A stretch of DNA of 64,000 nt from Ruminococcus flavefaciens (lineage in GTDB: Bacteria; Bacillota; Clostridia; Oscillospirales; Ruminococcaceae). The notes beneath the pieces are model-generated. The model did no database searches. It was not told the DNA's origin and worked only from the letters and a program-made list of their open reading frames with translations. Below, in pieces: positions 54,947 through 62,929 of this stretch (position 1 is its first letter; each line of letters starts with the position of its first letter). Location: positions 1 through 64,000 of the forward strand of contig JAMPAU010000006.1 of NCBI GenBank assembly GCA_023667045.1. The letters are read 5' to 3'. The position numbers and the translations under genes were made by a program.

Positions 54947-56728
54947 TTATATATAATCCTGTTTTTTGAGTATGGCAGTGACAGTACGTCCGATAATGGT
55001 CATATAGCTGAGGTCGGAGACAGACCATTTCTTGAAACGCCCGACGTAGCAGAAAGAAATCAGACCTTTTACTATGCTGTTTTCGGTCATGAGGTACTGG
55101 ACAGCACCGCCTATATTCTGTTCAGTGAGACAGGCAAAAGCATTATCGTCACGTCCTTCCAGTTCGTTTACATTGTCTATTGCAAGAATACCGTCGCCGG
55201 AGAATCTTTCCGTGTATTTGTTTCTGAAAAGATAAGAGGCGTTTTTGGCACTGGAGTTGCCACAGCTGAGAATAAGATTCATGTCGTTTCCTGCAAATAC
55301 GCATATATCGTCAATATCAAATTGAATGCGAATCTGTTCAAGGAGTACGGAAATATCCGGAATACGACCAAATACGAGATTTTCGGCGAGTTTTCCGATA
55401 AATTCAAGCTTATGCGAGGTTTCTTTCTTGTCGCTCAGAAAGGCTATTTTGTTTTTTATGTCTTTTTCCACAGCACCGTGTTTTTCTATGTCGTATATTA
55501 CATATCGGTTCTGACCTTTCTGCTGTGCGATATAGAGAGCCTTGTCTGCCTGCATGAAAAGTTCATTGTAGTCTGAGCTGTCAGCCGGATATGTCGAAAC
55601 GCCCATTGAGCAGGTTATGCATAGGTTTTCAGAGCGACCGGAAAAAGCCCATTCTGTCTTTGTGCGTATAGCACGGAGTATGCCACGCAAATCAGTTTCA
55701 TCACGGGTATCTTCCAGTACGATAAGGAAGCCAGCACCTGTTATACGTCCGGCAATACCTCTTGCACCTATTTCTGTTTTTATTATTCCGGCGACAGTGA
55801 ATATAACTTCGTCCCCGAAAAGATGACCATAGCTGTTTACTATCTCGCTGAAATTATCAATGTCGAGCAGTACGAGGTTTACACGGCAGGAGGGTTTTGA
55901 TGCGATTATTTCCATAGCGTATGATGTCACTGCACGCTTATTGAGTACGCCGGAAAGTGAATCACGGTTTGCTTCAAGAGCAAGGTTTATGTCCTTTGAT
56001 TTCTGCCGTGAACTCACCACCGATATTATACCGGAGACTTTTTTTGTGTTCGGGTCGTCATATCTTGTTATACCTCTGAAAAGGCACATCTCACGGTTTT
56101 TCCCCGATGTAAGTATTGATGATTCAAATTCATAGTCGAACCTGTAAACGCCTTTCTTTATATCCCTGCACAGACTGCTGAAAGTATCAGTATACCGTGA
56201 AAGAATATATCCGGACTGCACAGCCTCTTTCTGCCACTCGTCTATATTCCTGTCGGCTATGACTATCTCACGGTAGCAGTCAAACATATATATACGTATA
56301 TTCTTTGTCTGAAAACTGTACTCAAAGGCGAGGTCGCTTGTTAGGCTGAGTATATGGCGGTATTCAAGAACTGTACGCTCATGTGAGTATGCAAGGTTTT
56401 CAAGTGAGAATACATCGCTGAATACTATACTGAAAAGCCTTTCCGGAGTATCTGCCGTCATTCTCACAGAAGCCAAAGTCCACCGGAGACTGCCGTTTAT
56501 GCCTTTCATGCGGATAACTGTCTTTGTCGGCACTCCCTCTGAGGCGGTAGTCAGACATTCTTCAATTCTGCTGAAATCATTTTCGTCTATTGTACGCTTT
56601 ATAGAGTATACAACGTCATTGCCGAAGTATCTGAAAAAAGTCTCGTCAGCCCTCTGTGTGTGAAAGCTCCCGTCTATTATCACATTGCCGAGACTGTACA
56701 TTTCTTCATTTATAAAGCCCTCGTTCAT
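54947..56728 (-). CDS. PAS-type sensor with a degenerate GGDEF domain and C-terminal GAF-like region
   Basis: The 593-residue soluble protein has PAS-like segments in its first 240 residues, a GGDEF-fold domain at about 250-410 (RDSLSGVLNKRA, VLLDIDNFSEIVNSYGHLFGDEV, ITCSMGVSTYP) and a GAF-like C-terminus of about 170 residues. The active-site GGDEF is replaced: the strand reads RITGAGFLIVL. Synthesis of cyclic di-GMP is therefore unlikely; a regulatory or GTP-sensing role is more probable. Its start overlaps the stop of the AI-2E-family permease gene (ATGA), so the two are coupled. The right end runs into the A+T-rich repeat region. Confidence 0.88.
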   Translation of the reverse strand: MNEGFINEEMYSLGNVIIDGSFHTQRADETFFRYFGNDVVYSIKRTIDENDFSRIEECLTTASEGVPTKTVIRMKGINGSLRWTLASVRMTADTPERLFSIVFSDVFSLENLAYSHERTVLEYRHILSLTSDLAFEYSFQTKNIRIYMFDCYREIVIADRNIDEWQKEAVQSGYILSRYTDTFSSLCRDIKKGVYRFDYEFESSILTSGKNREMCLFRGITRYDDPNTKKVSGIISVVSSRQKSKDINLALEANRDSLSGVLNKRAVTSYAMEIIASKPSCRVNLVLLDIDNFSEIVNSYGHLFGDEVIFTVAGIIKTEIGARGIAGRITGAGFLIVLEDTRDETDLRGILRAIRTKTEWAFSGRSENLCITCSMGVSTYPADSSDYNELFMQADKALYIAQQKGQNRYVIYDIEKHGAVEKDIKNKIAFLSDKKETSHKLEFIGKLAENLVFGRIPDISVLLEQIRIQFDIDDICVFAGNDMNLILSCGNSSAKNASYLFRNKYTERFSGDGILAIDNVNELEGRDDNAFACLTEQNIGGAVQYLMTENSIVKGLISFCYVGRFKKWSVSDLSYMTIIGRTVTAILKKQDYI

Positions 56729-57888
56729 TTCTGTTCTTCTCCGCTGTCGTTATTTTCTTCTTCCGGTATTATTAAGGCACTCTGTATACGCTCACGCCTT
56801 TCGAGTATCTCAAAGATGAGCTTGTAAGCTGTAGCACACAGCGGTACACCCAGAAGCATACCGAGTATACCGAAAAGTCCGCCTCCCACTGTAACAGCGG
56901 CGATAACCCATATACCCGGCAGACCCACAGAAGAACCAACTACCTTAGGATAGATAAGATTTCCCTCTATCTGCTGTAAAATAACAAGGAAGATTATAAA
57001 TATAAGTGCCTGCATAGGATTAACTGTGAAGATGATAAAAGCACATATCACAGCACCTATCAGTCCGCCCACAATGGGTATCAGAGCGGTTACGCCTACT
57101 ATAGTTCCTGCCATAGCCGTATACGGAAGCTGTAGGATAGTTGCTCCGATAAAGCACATAGAACCGAGTATTATAGCCTCAACAAACTGTCCTACAAAGA
57201 AGTTCCGGAAAGTATCATTTGCCATTTCGGCTATGTGGTTCATTCTTTTCTGTACCTTGTCGCCGAGATAAGCCCTCTGGAAACGCACAACGTCCCTGTG
57301 CAGTTTATCCTTGCGGAGCAGTAGATACATAGCGAATATAATAGCTATTACTGTATTTGTCACGACTGATACAGTAGAGCCTATTATTGAAATAACCGAA
57401 CCAAATACATCAGACGCACCACTGCTTACCTTTTCGGTTATGCTCATTATGTCCGGCTCAAAGCTGTTGATAAAGTCCTGTATTTCGGGGTATTCTTTCA
57501 GAGCTGTCTCTGCGAATTTTTGTACCTGTGAAAAAAAAGGTGGTATTTCCTTGTATATGAGTTTCACAGCTTTTACGAGTTCGGGATATACTATGTTGAT
57601 GATAAATGTGATAATAAGCCCTGCACTTGCAAAAGCCAGTCCCACACAGACAGGTCGCCGTGACTTATGGATAAAGCCGGACTGCCTTTTAGGGAAATAA
57701 TGTCTCTCATAGAAAGTCATTATAATATTGAAGATATAGGCTATTATACAGCCTGTCAGCAGAGGTACTAAGGCAGTGAATGCCGTCTTGAAAAGCCCCG
57801 ATATTACTGAAAAGTTCTTTACTGCAATGCATACTGCCAGTGCCAGCAGTGCAATAATGCCATATCTTTTCATTTCTTTTTTCTTCAT
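56725..57888 (-). CDS. AI-2E family transporter (PerM type)
   Basis: The 387-residue protein has about seven to eight membrane helices, with a soluble segment in between and the conserved stretch PIVGGLIGAVICAFI. The family includes TqsA, proposed to export autoinducer-2, and Na+/H+ antiporters; substrate cannot be told from sequence. It is the first gene of a pair with the degenerate GGDEF protein, which may sense something tied to the transport. Confidence 0.88.
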   Translation of the reverse strand: MKKKEMKRYGIIALLALAVCIAVKNFSVISGLFKTAFTALVPLLTGCIIAYIFNIIMTFYERHYFPKRQSGFIHKSRRPVCVGLAFASAGLIITFIINIVYPELVKAVKLIYKEIPPFFSQVQKFAETALKEYPEIQDFINSFEPDIMSITEKVSSGASDVFGSVISIIGSTVSVVTNTVIAIIFAMYLLLRKDKLHRDVVRFQRAYLGDKVQKRMNHIAEMANDTFRNFFVGQFVEAIILGSMCFIGATILQLPYTAMAGTIVGVTALIPIVGGLIGAVICAFIIFTVNPMQALIFIIFLVILQQIEGNLIYPKVVGSSVGLPGIWVIAAVTVGGGLFGILGMLLGVPLCATAYKLIFEILERRERIQSALIIPEEENNDSGEEQK

Positions 57889-57921
57889 GAAAAAATCCTC
57901 CTGTAAATTAATTATATTTTA

Positions 57922-57950
57922 ATTATAGTATATATCTGTGATAATGTCAT
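57922..57950 (-). promoter_or_regulatory. promoter of the AI-2E/GGDEF pair
   Basis: Minus strand ATGACA, 17 bases, TATAAT, about 33 bases before the ATG. Confidence 0.55.
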
Positions 57951-57996
57951 GTTTTTAATTGTTAATTTTTAGTAAATAAATAAAGTCTTTGAATCC

Positions 57997-58025
57997 TTGA
58001 CCGTCTGCCGACAATATGCTATAAT
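57997..58025 (+). promoter_or_regulatory. promoter of the pfkB-family gene
   Basis: TTGACC, 17 bases, TATAAT, 35 bases before the ATG. Confidence 0.7.
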
Positions 58026-58060
58026 TATAAAAAATATAAATTATAACAAGGAGTGGTTTT

Positions 58061-58993
58061 ATGATAATAACTGTTACTCTTAACCCCGCCGTTGACTGTG
58101 CTATGGGCGTTGAAGATTACCATGAAAATGCCGTGAACCGTGCGGACTATCAGCACCTTACTGCTGGCGGTAAGGGCATAAATATATCCATAATTCTCAA
58201 TCGTCTGGGCGTGCAGACAAAGGCTTTAGGTTTCTGTGGCGGTGAAACAGGCAGGCTTCTTTGCAGTCTGCTTGACAGTATGGAATGTCCGCACAGCATG
58301 ACCTTTCTTGAAAATCAGCTTACACGCATAAATGTAAAACTCAAATGCGGAAACGTCGAGACGGAAATAAACGGCAAGGGTGCTGAGATAGCTCCGGATA
58401 TTCTTGACGGCTTTATAGACAGCCTTGAAAATACTCTTAAGTCCAGCGATACTCTCGTGCTTGCCGGAAGTATTCCCACGTCCGTACCGCCGGATATTTA
58501 CGCACAAATCATGAAAAGGCTCTCCGGTAAAGGCATACGCATATGTGCCGATTCTTCGGGCAAACCTCTGATTGCCCTACTGCCCTACAGACCTTTTCTT
58601 GTAAAGCCTAATAACTTTGAACTCGGTGAGATTCTCGGCAGAAATATTTCCACTCCCGACGAAGCTTTGGCAGGTGCGTATGAACTTCAGAAAATGGGTG
58701 CTGTAAATATACTTGTATCTCTCGCTGAAAAAGGTGCTGTTCTTCTCACGGAAAACGCTGGAGAATACAGGATTTCCGCACCGTCGGGCACTGTAAGAAA
58801 TTCCGTCGGGGCTGGCGATTCTATGCTTGCCGGATTCCTTGCCGGACTTGAAATGACAGGTGACTATCACTATGCACTCATACTCGGTACTGCCTCCGGA
58901 AGTGCCACTGCTTTTTCCGGAGGTCTTGCTGAAAAGCATGAAATAGCACGGCTTTTTGAAAAAATATCCTCTTGTGCAGATTCTCTTTTATAA
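58061..58993 (+). CDS. PfkB-family sugar-phosphate kinase, probably 1-phosphofructokinase
   Basis: The 310-residue protein has the FruK/LacC layout: start MIITVTLNPAVD, the sugar-binding GGKGINIS and the anion-hole/catalytic SVGAGDSMLAGF. These enzymes phosphorylate fructose-1-phosphate or tagatose-6-phosphate. No fructose PTS gene or DeoR regulator flanks it, so the exact substrate stays open; 1-phosphofructokinase is the most likely reading. It is transcribed alone upstream of the formate-lyase genes. Confidence 0.88.
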   Translation: MIITVTLNPAVDCAMGVEDYHENAVNRADYQHLTAGGKGINISIILNRLGVQTKALGFCGGETGRLLCSLLDSMECPHSMTFLENQLTRINVKLKCGNVETEINGKGAEIAPDILDGFIDSLENTLKSSDTLVLAGSIPTSVPPDIYAQIMKRLSGKGIRICADSSGKPLIALLPYRPFLVKPNNFELGEILGRNISTPDEALAGAYELQKMGAVNILVSLAEKGAVLLTENAGEYRISAPSGTVRNSVGAGDSMLAGFLAGLEMTGDYHYALILGTASGSATAFSGGLAEKHEIARLFEKISSCADSLL

Positions 58994-59142
58994 ACAAATA
59001 TTATGCGATTTTTTTGTATAATACTTACAAACTTTTCTGAATAAGTATACAAATTATGAACTCGCAAAAGCCGATTGTCCCGATAATGCGACGTTTTCAA
59101 AAAATAGTTAATTATAAATTTTATTCATATGTCTTTATTTTT

Positions 59143-59194
59143 GTTAACCACGGTTAACACAATCGTTGACATTTTACGGCGGTTGTGTTAATAT
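59143..59194 (+). promoter_or_regulatory. promoter of the formate-lyase operon with two palindromes
   Basis: TTGACA (59166-59171), 17 bases, TAATAT (59189-59194). GTTAACC-AC-GGTTAAC (59143-59158) lies just upstream, and TTAACACAA/TTGTGTTAA (59154-59162 with 59183-59191) brackets the -35 box and the start of the -10 box. The words resemble Rex redox-repressor sites (TTGTTAA/TTAACAA), but the half-site spacing is six rather than four. Confidence 0.6.
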
Positions 59195-59231
59195 AAGTTT
59201 GGACAAATTTTTCTTAAAAGGAGTTATATAA

Positions 59232-61289
59232 ATGACTATGGAATTTGCTAAAGAATGGGAAGGCTTTACAGCCGGTAAATGGAGCACTGATATTAATGTC
59301 AGCGACTTCATCAAGAAAAACTACACACCTTACGACGGCGATGAGAGCTTCCTCGCTGGTCCTACAGAGGCTACAACAAAGCTTTGGGAGCAGGTTATGG
59401 ACCTCACTAAGCAGGAGCGTGAGGCAGGCGGTGTGCTTGATATGGATACTAAGATTGTTTCCACTATCACTTCACACGACGCTGGCTATCTCAACAAGGA
59501 CCTCGAAAAAATCGTAGGTGTTCAGACAGATAAGCCTTTCAAGCGTTCACTTCAGCCTTTCGGCGGTATCAGAATGGCTGTGAAAGCCTGTGAAGACAAC
59601 GGCTATACCGTTGACCCCGAAGTTGTAAAGATTTTCACAGATTACCGTAAAACTCACAATCAGGGCGTTTTTGACGCTTACACTCCCGAAATGCGTATGG
59701 CTCGTAAGTCTGCTATCATCACTGGTCTTCCGGACGCTTACGGCAGAGGTCGTATCATCGGCGACTACAGAAGAGTTGCTCTCTATGGTATCGACAGACT
59801 TGTTGAAGACAAGAAGCATCAGATTGAAACTTCACTCGTTAGAATGACTTCTAAGAATATCCGTCTCCGTGAAGAACTTGCAGAGCAGGTACGTGCTTTA
59901 GGCGAACTCAAGAAACTCGGCGAAATCTACGGCTTTGATATTTCTCAGCCGGCTAAGAATGCACAGGAGGCTGTACAGTGGCTCTACTTCGGCTACCTCG
60001 CTGCTGTTAAGGAGCAGAACGGTGCTGCTATGTCTCTCGGTCGTACTTCTACTTTCCTTGATATTTATATTCAGCGTGACCTCGATAACGGCGTTATCAC
60101 TGAAGAACAGGCACAGGAAATTATCGACCACTTCATTATGAAACTCCGTATTGTTAAGTTCGCAAGAACTCCCGAATACAATTCACTCTTCTCCGGCGAC
60201 CCCACATGGGTTACTGAATCTATCGGCGGTGTTGATGTTGACGGTCACCACCTCGTTACAAAGAACAGCTTCCGTTATCTCCATACTCTTGAAAATATCG
60301 GTACTGCTCCAGAGCCGAATATGACTATTCTCTGGTCTCAGAAACTCCCGAGAAAGTTCAAGGAATACTGTGCTAAGATGTCTATCAAGACTTCTTCAAT
60401 CCAGTACGAAAACGACGACATGATGAGAACTATCCACGGCGACGACTATGCTATCGCTTGCTGTGTATCTTCAATGAGAGTGGGCAAGGAAATGCAGTTC
60501 TTCGGAGCAAGAGCTAACCTCGCTAAGTGTCTCCTTTACGCTATAAACGGCGGTGTTGACGAAAGACTTAAAGTACAGGTTGGTCCTAAGTACAGAGCGG
60601 TTGAGGGCGATTATCTCGACTATGATGATGTTTGGGATAAGTACAAGAACATGATGGAATGGCTCGCAGGTCTTTACGTTAATACTCTTAACGTTATCCA
60701 CTATATGCACGACAAGTACAGCTATGAGAGAATCCAGATGGCTCTCCACGACAGAGATGTAAAGCGTTATTTCGCTACTGGTATTGCCGGACTTTCTGTT
60801 GTTGCCGACTCACTTTCAGCTATCAAGTATGCTAAGGTTAAGTGCATTCGTGACGAAGACGGCGTTGTTACTGATTACGAAGTTGAGGGAGATTTCCCGA
60901 AATACGGCAACAACGACGACAGAGTTGACGATATCGCTGTTATGGTTGTTCGTACATTCATGGATATGATTAGAAAGCACCATACATACCGTGACGGCGT
61001 GCCTACAATGTCTATCCTTACTATTACATCTAACGTTGTTTACGGTAAGAAGACAGGTAACACTCCCGACGGTCGTAAGGCTGGTATCCCGCTTGCTCCT
61101 GGTGCAAACCCGATGCACGGCAGAGATACTCACGGTGCAGCAGCTTCACTTTCTTCTGTTGCTAAACTTCCTTTCAAGCACGCTCAGGACGGTATCTCTA
61201 ATACATTCTCTATTATCCCTGGCGCTCTCGGCAAGGATATGGAAGTTTTCGCCGGAGACCTCGACCTCGACGCTATCAAGGGTGAATAA
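59232..61289 (+). CDS. pflB: pyruvate formate-lyase catalytic body lacking the glycyl-radical domain
   Basis: The 685-residue protein aligns with PflB from its start ([13 protein letters not shown]) through the adjacent catalytic Cys pair (AIACCVSSM, about residues 410-411) to [10 protein letters not shown]. It then stops, about 60-70 residues before the normal end. The missing part is the C-terminal glycyl-radical loop RVSGYA, which is encoded by a separate gene 284 bases downstream. The enzyme splits pyruvate with CoA to acetyl-CoA and formate. AAGGAG precedes the ATG. The break is at a domain border and the stop is followed by further small genes, so this looks like gene fission rather than damage. 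Confidence 0.93.
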   Translation: MTMEFAKEWEGFTAGKWSTDINVSDFIKKNYTPYDGDESFLAGPTEATTKLWEQVMDLTKQEREAGGVLDMDTKIVSTITSHDAGYLNKDLEKIVGVQTDKPFKRSLQPFGGIRMAVKACEDNGYTVDPEVVKIFTDYRKTHNQGVFDAYTPEMRMARKSAIITGLPDAYGRGRIIGDYRRVALYGIDRLVEDKKHQIETSLVRMTSKNIRLREELAEQVRALGELKKLGEIYGFDISQPAKNAQEAVQWLYFGYLAAVKEQNGAAMSLGRTSTFLDIYIQRDLDNGVITEEQAQEIIDHFIMKLRIVKFARTPEYNSLFSGDPTWVTESIGGVDVDGHHLVTKNSFRYLHTLENIGTAPEPNMTILWSQKLPRKFKEYCAKMSIKTSSIQYENDDMMRTIHGDDYAIACCVSSMRVGKEMQFFGARANLAKCLLYAINGGVDERLKVQVGPKYRAVEGDYLDYDDVWDKYKNMMEWLAGLYVNTLNVIHYMHDKYSYERIQMALHDRDVKRYFATGIAGLSVVADSLSAIKYAKVKCIRDEDGVVTDYEVEGDFPKYGNNDDRVDDIAVMVVRTFMDMIRKHHTYRDGVPTMSILTITSNVVYGKKTGNTPDGRKAGIPLAPGANPMHGRDTHGAAASLSSVAKLPFKHAQDGISNTFSIIPGALGKDMEVFAGDLDLDAIKGE

Positions 61290-61291
61290 TT

Positions 61292-61504
61292 GTGATTACT
61301 CCAGATATGCTTGGTCAGACCGATAACCCCCAAGAACTCGCCGACCTTATCGACAAGCTCATGGCAGAGGGCAGTGGTCATGTTAATATCTCGTCTAATG
61401 AAAGCGACGGAGGTCTTAAAGTCGATACTGTAAACAGCACCGACTGTGGCACTAAAGGTGCTTGTATGCAACCCACCGAGCTTGACCCCGATGACGAAGA
61501 TTAA
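61292..61504 (+). CDS. 70-residue acidic protein between the two formate-lyase parts
   Basis: It starts with GTG two bases after the pflB stop; AGGG lies about ten bases upstream. The segment [19 protein letters not shown] resembles the stretch [19 protein letters not shown] that opens the separate glycyl-radical protein, but RVSGYA is absent. The second half is acidic with two Cys ([12 protein letters not shown]). It is in a different frame from both neighbours. It may be an adaptor or a decayed copy of the radical domain; the function is unknown. Confidence 0.6.
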   Translation: MITPDMLGQTDNPQELADLIDKLMAEGSGHVNISSNESDGGLKVDTVNSTDCGTKGACMQPTELDPDDED

Positions 61505-61572
61505 TTGCTATTGACGGGAAGCAGTCACCACTGTTTCCCCTCTATATAAATCTTTTAAGGAGGACTATTAAA

Positions 61573-61815
61573 ATGGAAAACAATGCAACACAGGTTAACA
61601 ACCTTATCGAACTCCTCGACGGTTACGTTGAAAAAGGCGGTCACCACCTCAATGTAAACGTATTTACAAGAGAAACACTTCTTGACGCTCAGGCACACCC
61701 CGAAAAGTACCCTCAGCTTACTGTAAGAGTTTCCGGTTATGCCGTAAACTTCGTTAAGCTTACTAAGGAACAGCAGGACGATGTTATTTCAAGAACATTC
61801 CACGCTTCTCTTTAA
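61573..61815 (+). CDS. stand-alone glycyl-radical domain of pyruvate formate-lyase
   Basis: The 80-residue protein is the C-terminal piece of Pfl[18 protein letters not shown], then [19 protein letters not shown] with the radical Gly55, and the end [15 protein letters not shown] precedes the ATG. E. coli GrcA (YfiD) is a similar stand-alone piece but serves as a spare part for damaged PflB; here the main protein lacks its own, so this subunit should be essential. The activating enzyme PflA is not in the window. A terminator follows. Confidence 0.92.
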   Translation: MENNATQVNNLIELLDGYVEKGGHHLNVNVFTRETLLDAQAHPEKYPQLTVRVSGYAVNFVKLTKEQQDDVISRTFHASL

Positions 61816-61822
61816 TTAAATC

Positions 61823-61853
61823 AAAAGTCCGGAGTAACCTCCGGACTTTTTTT
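61823..61853. terminator. bidirectional terminator, formate-lyase operon / ddh
   Basis: GTCCGGAG and CTCCGGAC form a perfect stem with a four-base loop, with A residues before and seven T after. Confidence 0.85.
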
Positions 61854-61854
61854 A

Positions 61855-62835
61855 TTACAGCATTTTTGCCCTTAATTCTTCGGGACTAAGTTTTGAAAGA
61901 TAAGCCGGTGCAATGTCAAAAGCTGTTTTACAGCCTGTCGCACCCTCTGCTCTGAGACGGCTCAAAGCCCTTGCATAGCAAATCAGCACACTTGCGGTAA
62001 ACTCCGGATTTGATTCAAGTTTAAGTGAATACTCAATCATCTGGTGGGTGTTTTCGCCGGTAATACCGCTCCTCATTACAAAACCGCCGTGTGGCATCTT
62101 ATTGTGGACGGCATTAAACTCATCTTCGGAAATAAAATTAACGGTTGTGTCGTATTCGTCAAAATAGTTTTTCATGCCCTTGATTTCGGCTTCAATCTTA
62201 GCGAGGTCTGCACCGTCTTCTGCCACAACCCAGCACTCACGGGTGTGTTTCTGACGTGTGGTCAGTTCTGGCATACTTCCGGAGCGGACAGCCTCCATAG
62301 CCTCATCAACAGGCACGGTATACTGAATGCCCTTTTTTACGCCCTCAACACGTCTGATAGCGTCGGAATGTCCTTGACTTACGCCCTTTCCCCAGAAAGT
62401 ATATGTCTTGCCGTCCGGAAGAATCGACTCAGCATAGAGCCTGTTGAGAGAGAAAAGACCGGGGTCCCAGCCGAGAGAGATGAGAGCGAGATGTCCGTTT
62501 TCCTTAGCGGACTTATCGACGTTTGCGAAATGTTCGGGGATTCTTGCATGGGTGTCAAAGCTGTCGATAACATTGAAAAGTTTAGCGAGTGCGGGGGTCT
62601 GTTCCGGCAAATCGGTAGCACTTCCTCCGCAGATAATCATAACGTCAACGTCATTCTGATATTTTTCAGCGTCGTTCAGACTGTAGACAGCACAGCCGGA
62701 AAGAGTTTTTACTGTGGCAGGGTCACGGCGTGTGAAAACCCCTACAAGTTCCATATCGTCATTCTGCTTTACAGCCAGCTCAACGCCTCTGCCGAGATTG
62801 CCGTAACCAGCTATGCCTATTCTTATTTTGTTCAT
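61855..62835 (-). CDS. ddh: meso-diaminopimelate dehydrogenase
   Basis: The 326-residue protein starts with the Rossmann motif IGIAGYGNLGRGVE and carries the Ddh substrate segments SLGWDPGLFSLNR, GKGVSQGHSDAI and MRSGITGENTHQMIEY. It makes meso-diaminopimelate from tetrahydrodipicolinate, ammonia and NADPH in one step. The dapL-dapF operon eight kilobases away provides the other route. It is a single gene. Confidence 0.96.
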   Translation of the reverse strand: MNKIRIGIAGYGNLGRGVELAVKQNDDMELVGVFTRRDPATVKTLSGCAVYSLNDAEKYQNDVDVMIICGGSATDLPEQTPALAKLFNVIDSFDTHARIPEHFANVDKSAKENGHLALISLGWDPGLFSLNRLYAESILPDGKTYTFWGKGVSQGHSDAIRRVEGVKKGIQYTVPVDEAMEAVRSGSMPELTTRQKHTRECWVVAEDGADLAKIEAEIKGMKNYFDEYDTTVNFISEDEFNAVHNKMPHGGFVMRSGITGENTHQMIEYSLKLESNPEFTASVLICYARALSRLRAEGATGCKTAFDIAPAYLSKLSPEELRAKML

Positions 62836-62895
62836 TTTTTTACCTCCTGTAAAAATTTTACAATGATATTATACCATAAAAATCCCTTATTGTAA

Positions 62896-62924
62896 AGAAA
62901 AAGCGGACAAATTAATGTCCGCTT
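62896..62924 (-). terminator. terminator of the hydrogenase-like gene
   Basis: Minus strand AAGCGGAC and GTCCGCTT form the stem, followed by T residues. Confidence 0.8.
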
Positions 62925-62929
62925 AATTT

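Noticed and set aside
61289-61573. Explaining the split formate-lyase by a simple sequencing frameshift
   Set aside because: The two parts are 284 bases apart, in different frames, each with its own start and ribosome site, with another frame between; one indel cannot rejoin them.
62044-62895. Plus-strand frame of 283 codons opposite ddh
   Set aside because: It mirrors the well-supported ddh gene and runs through its promoter and start region; no domain or ribosome site.
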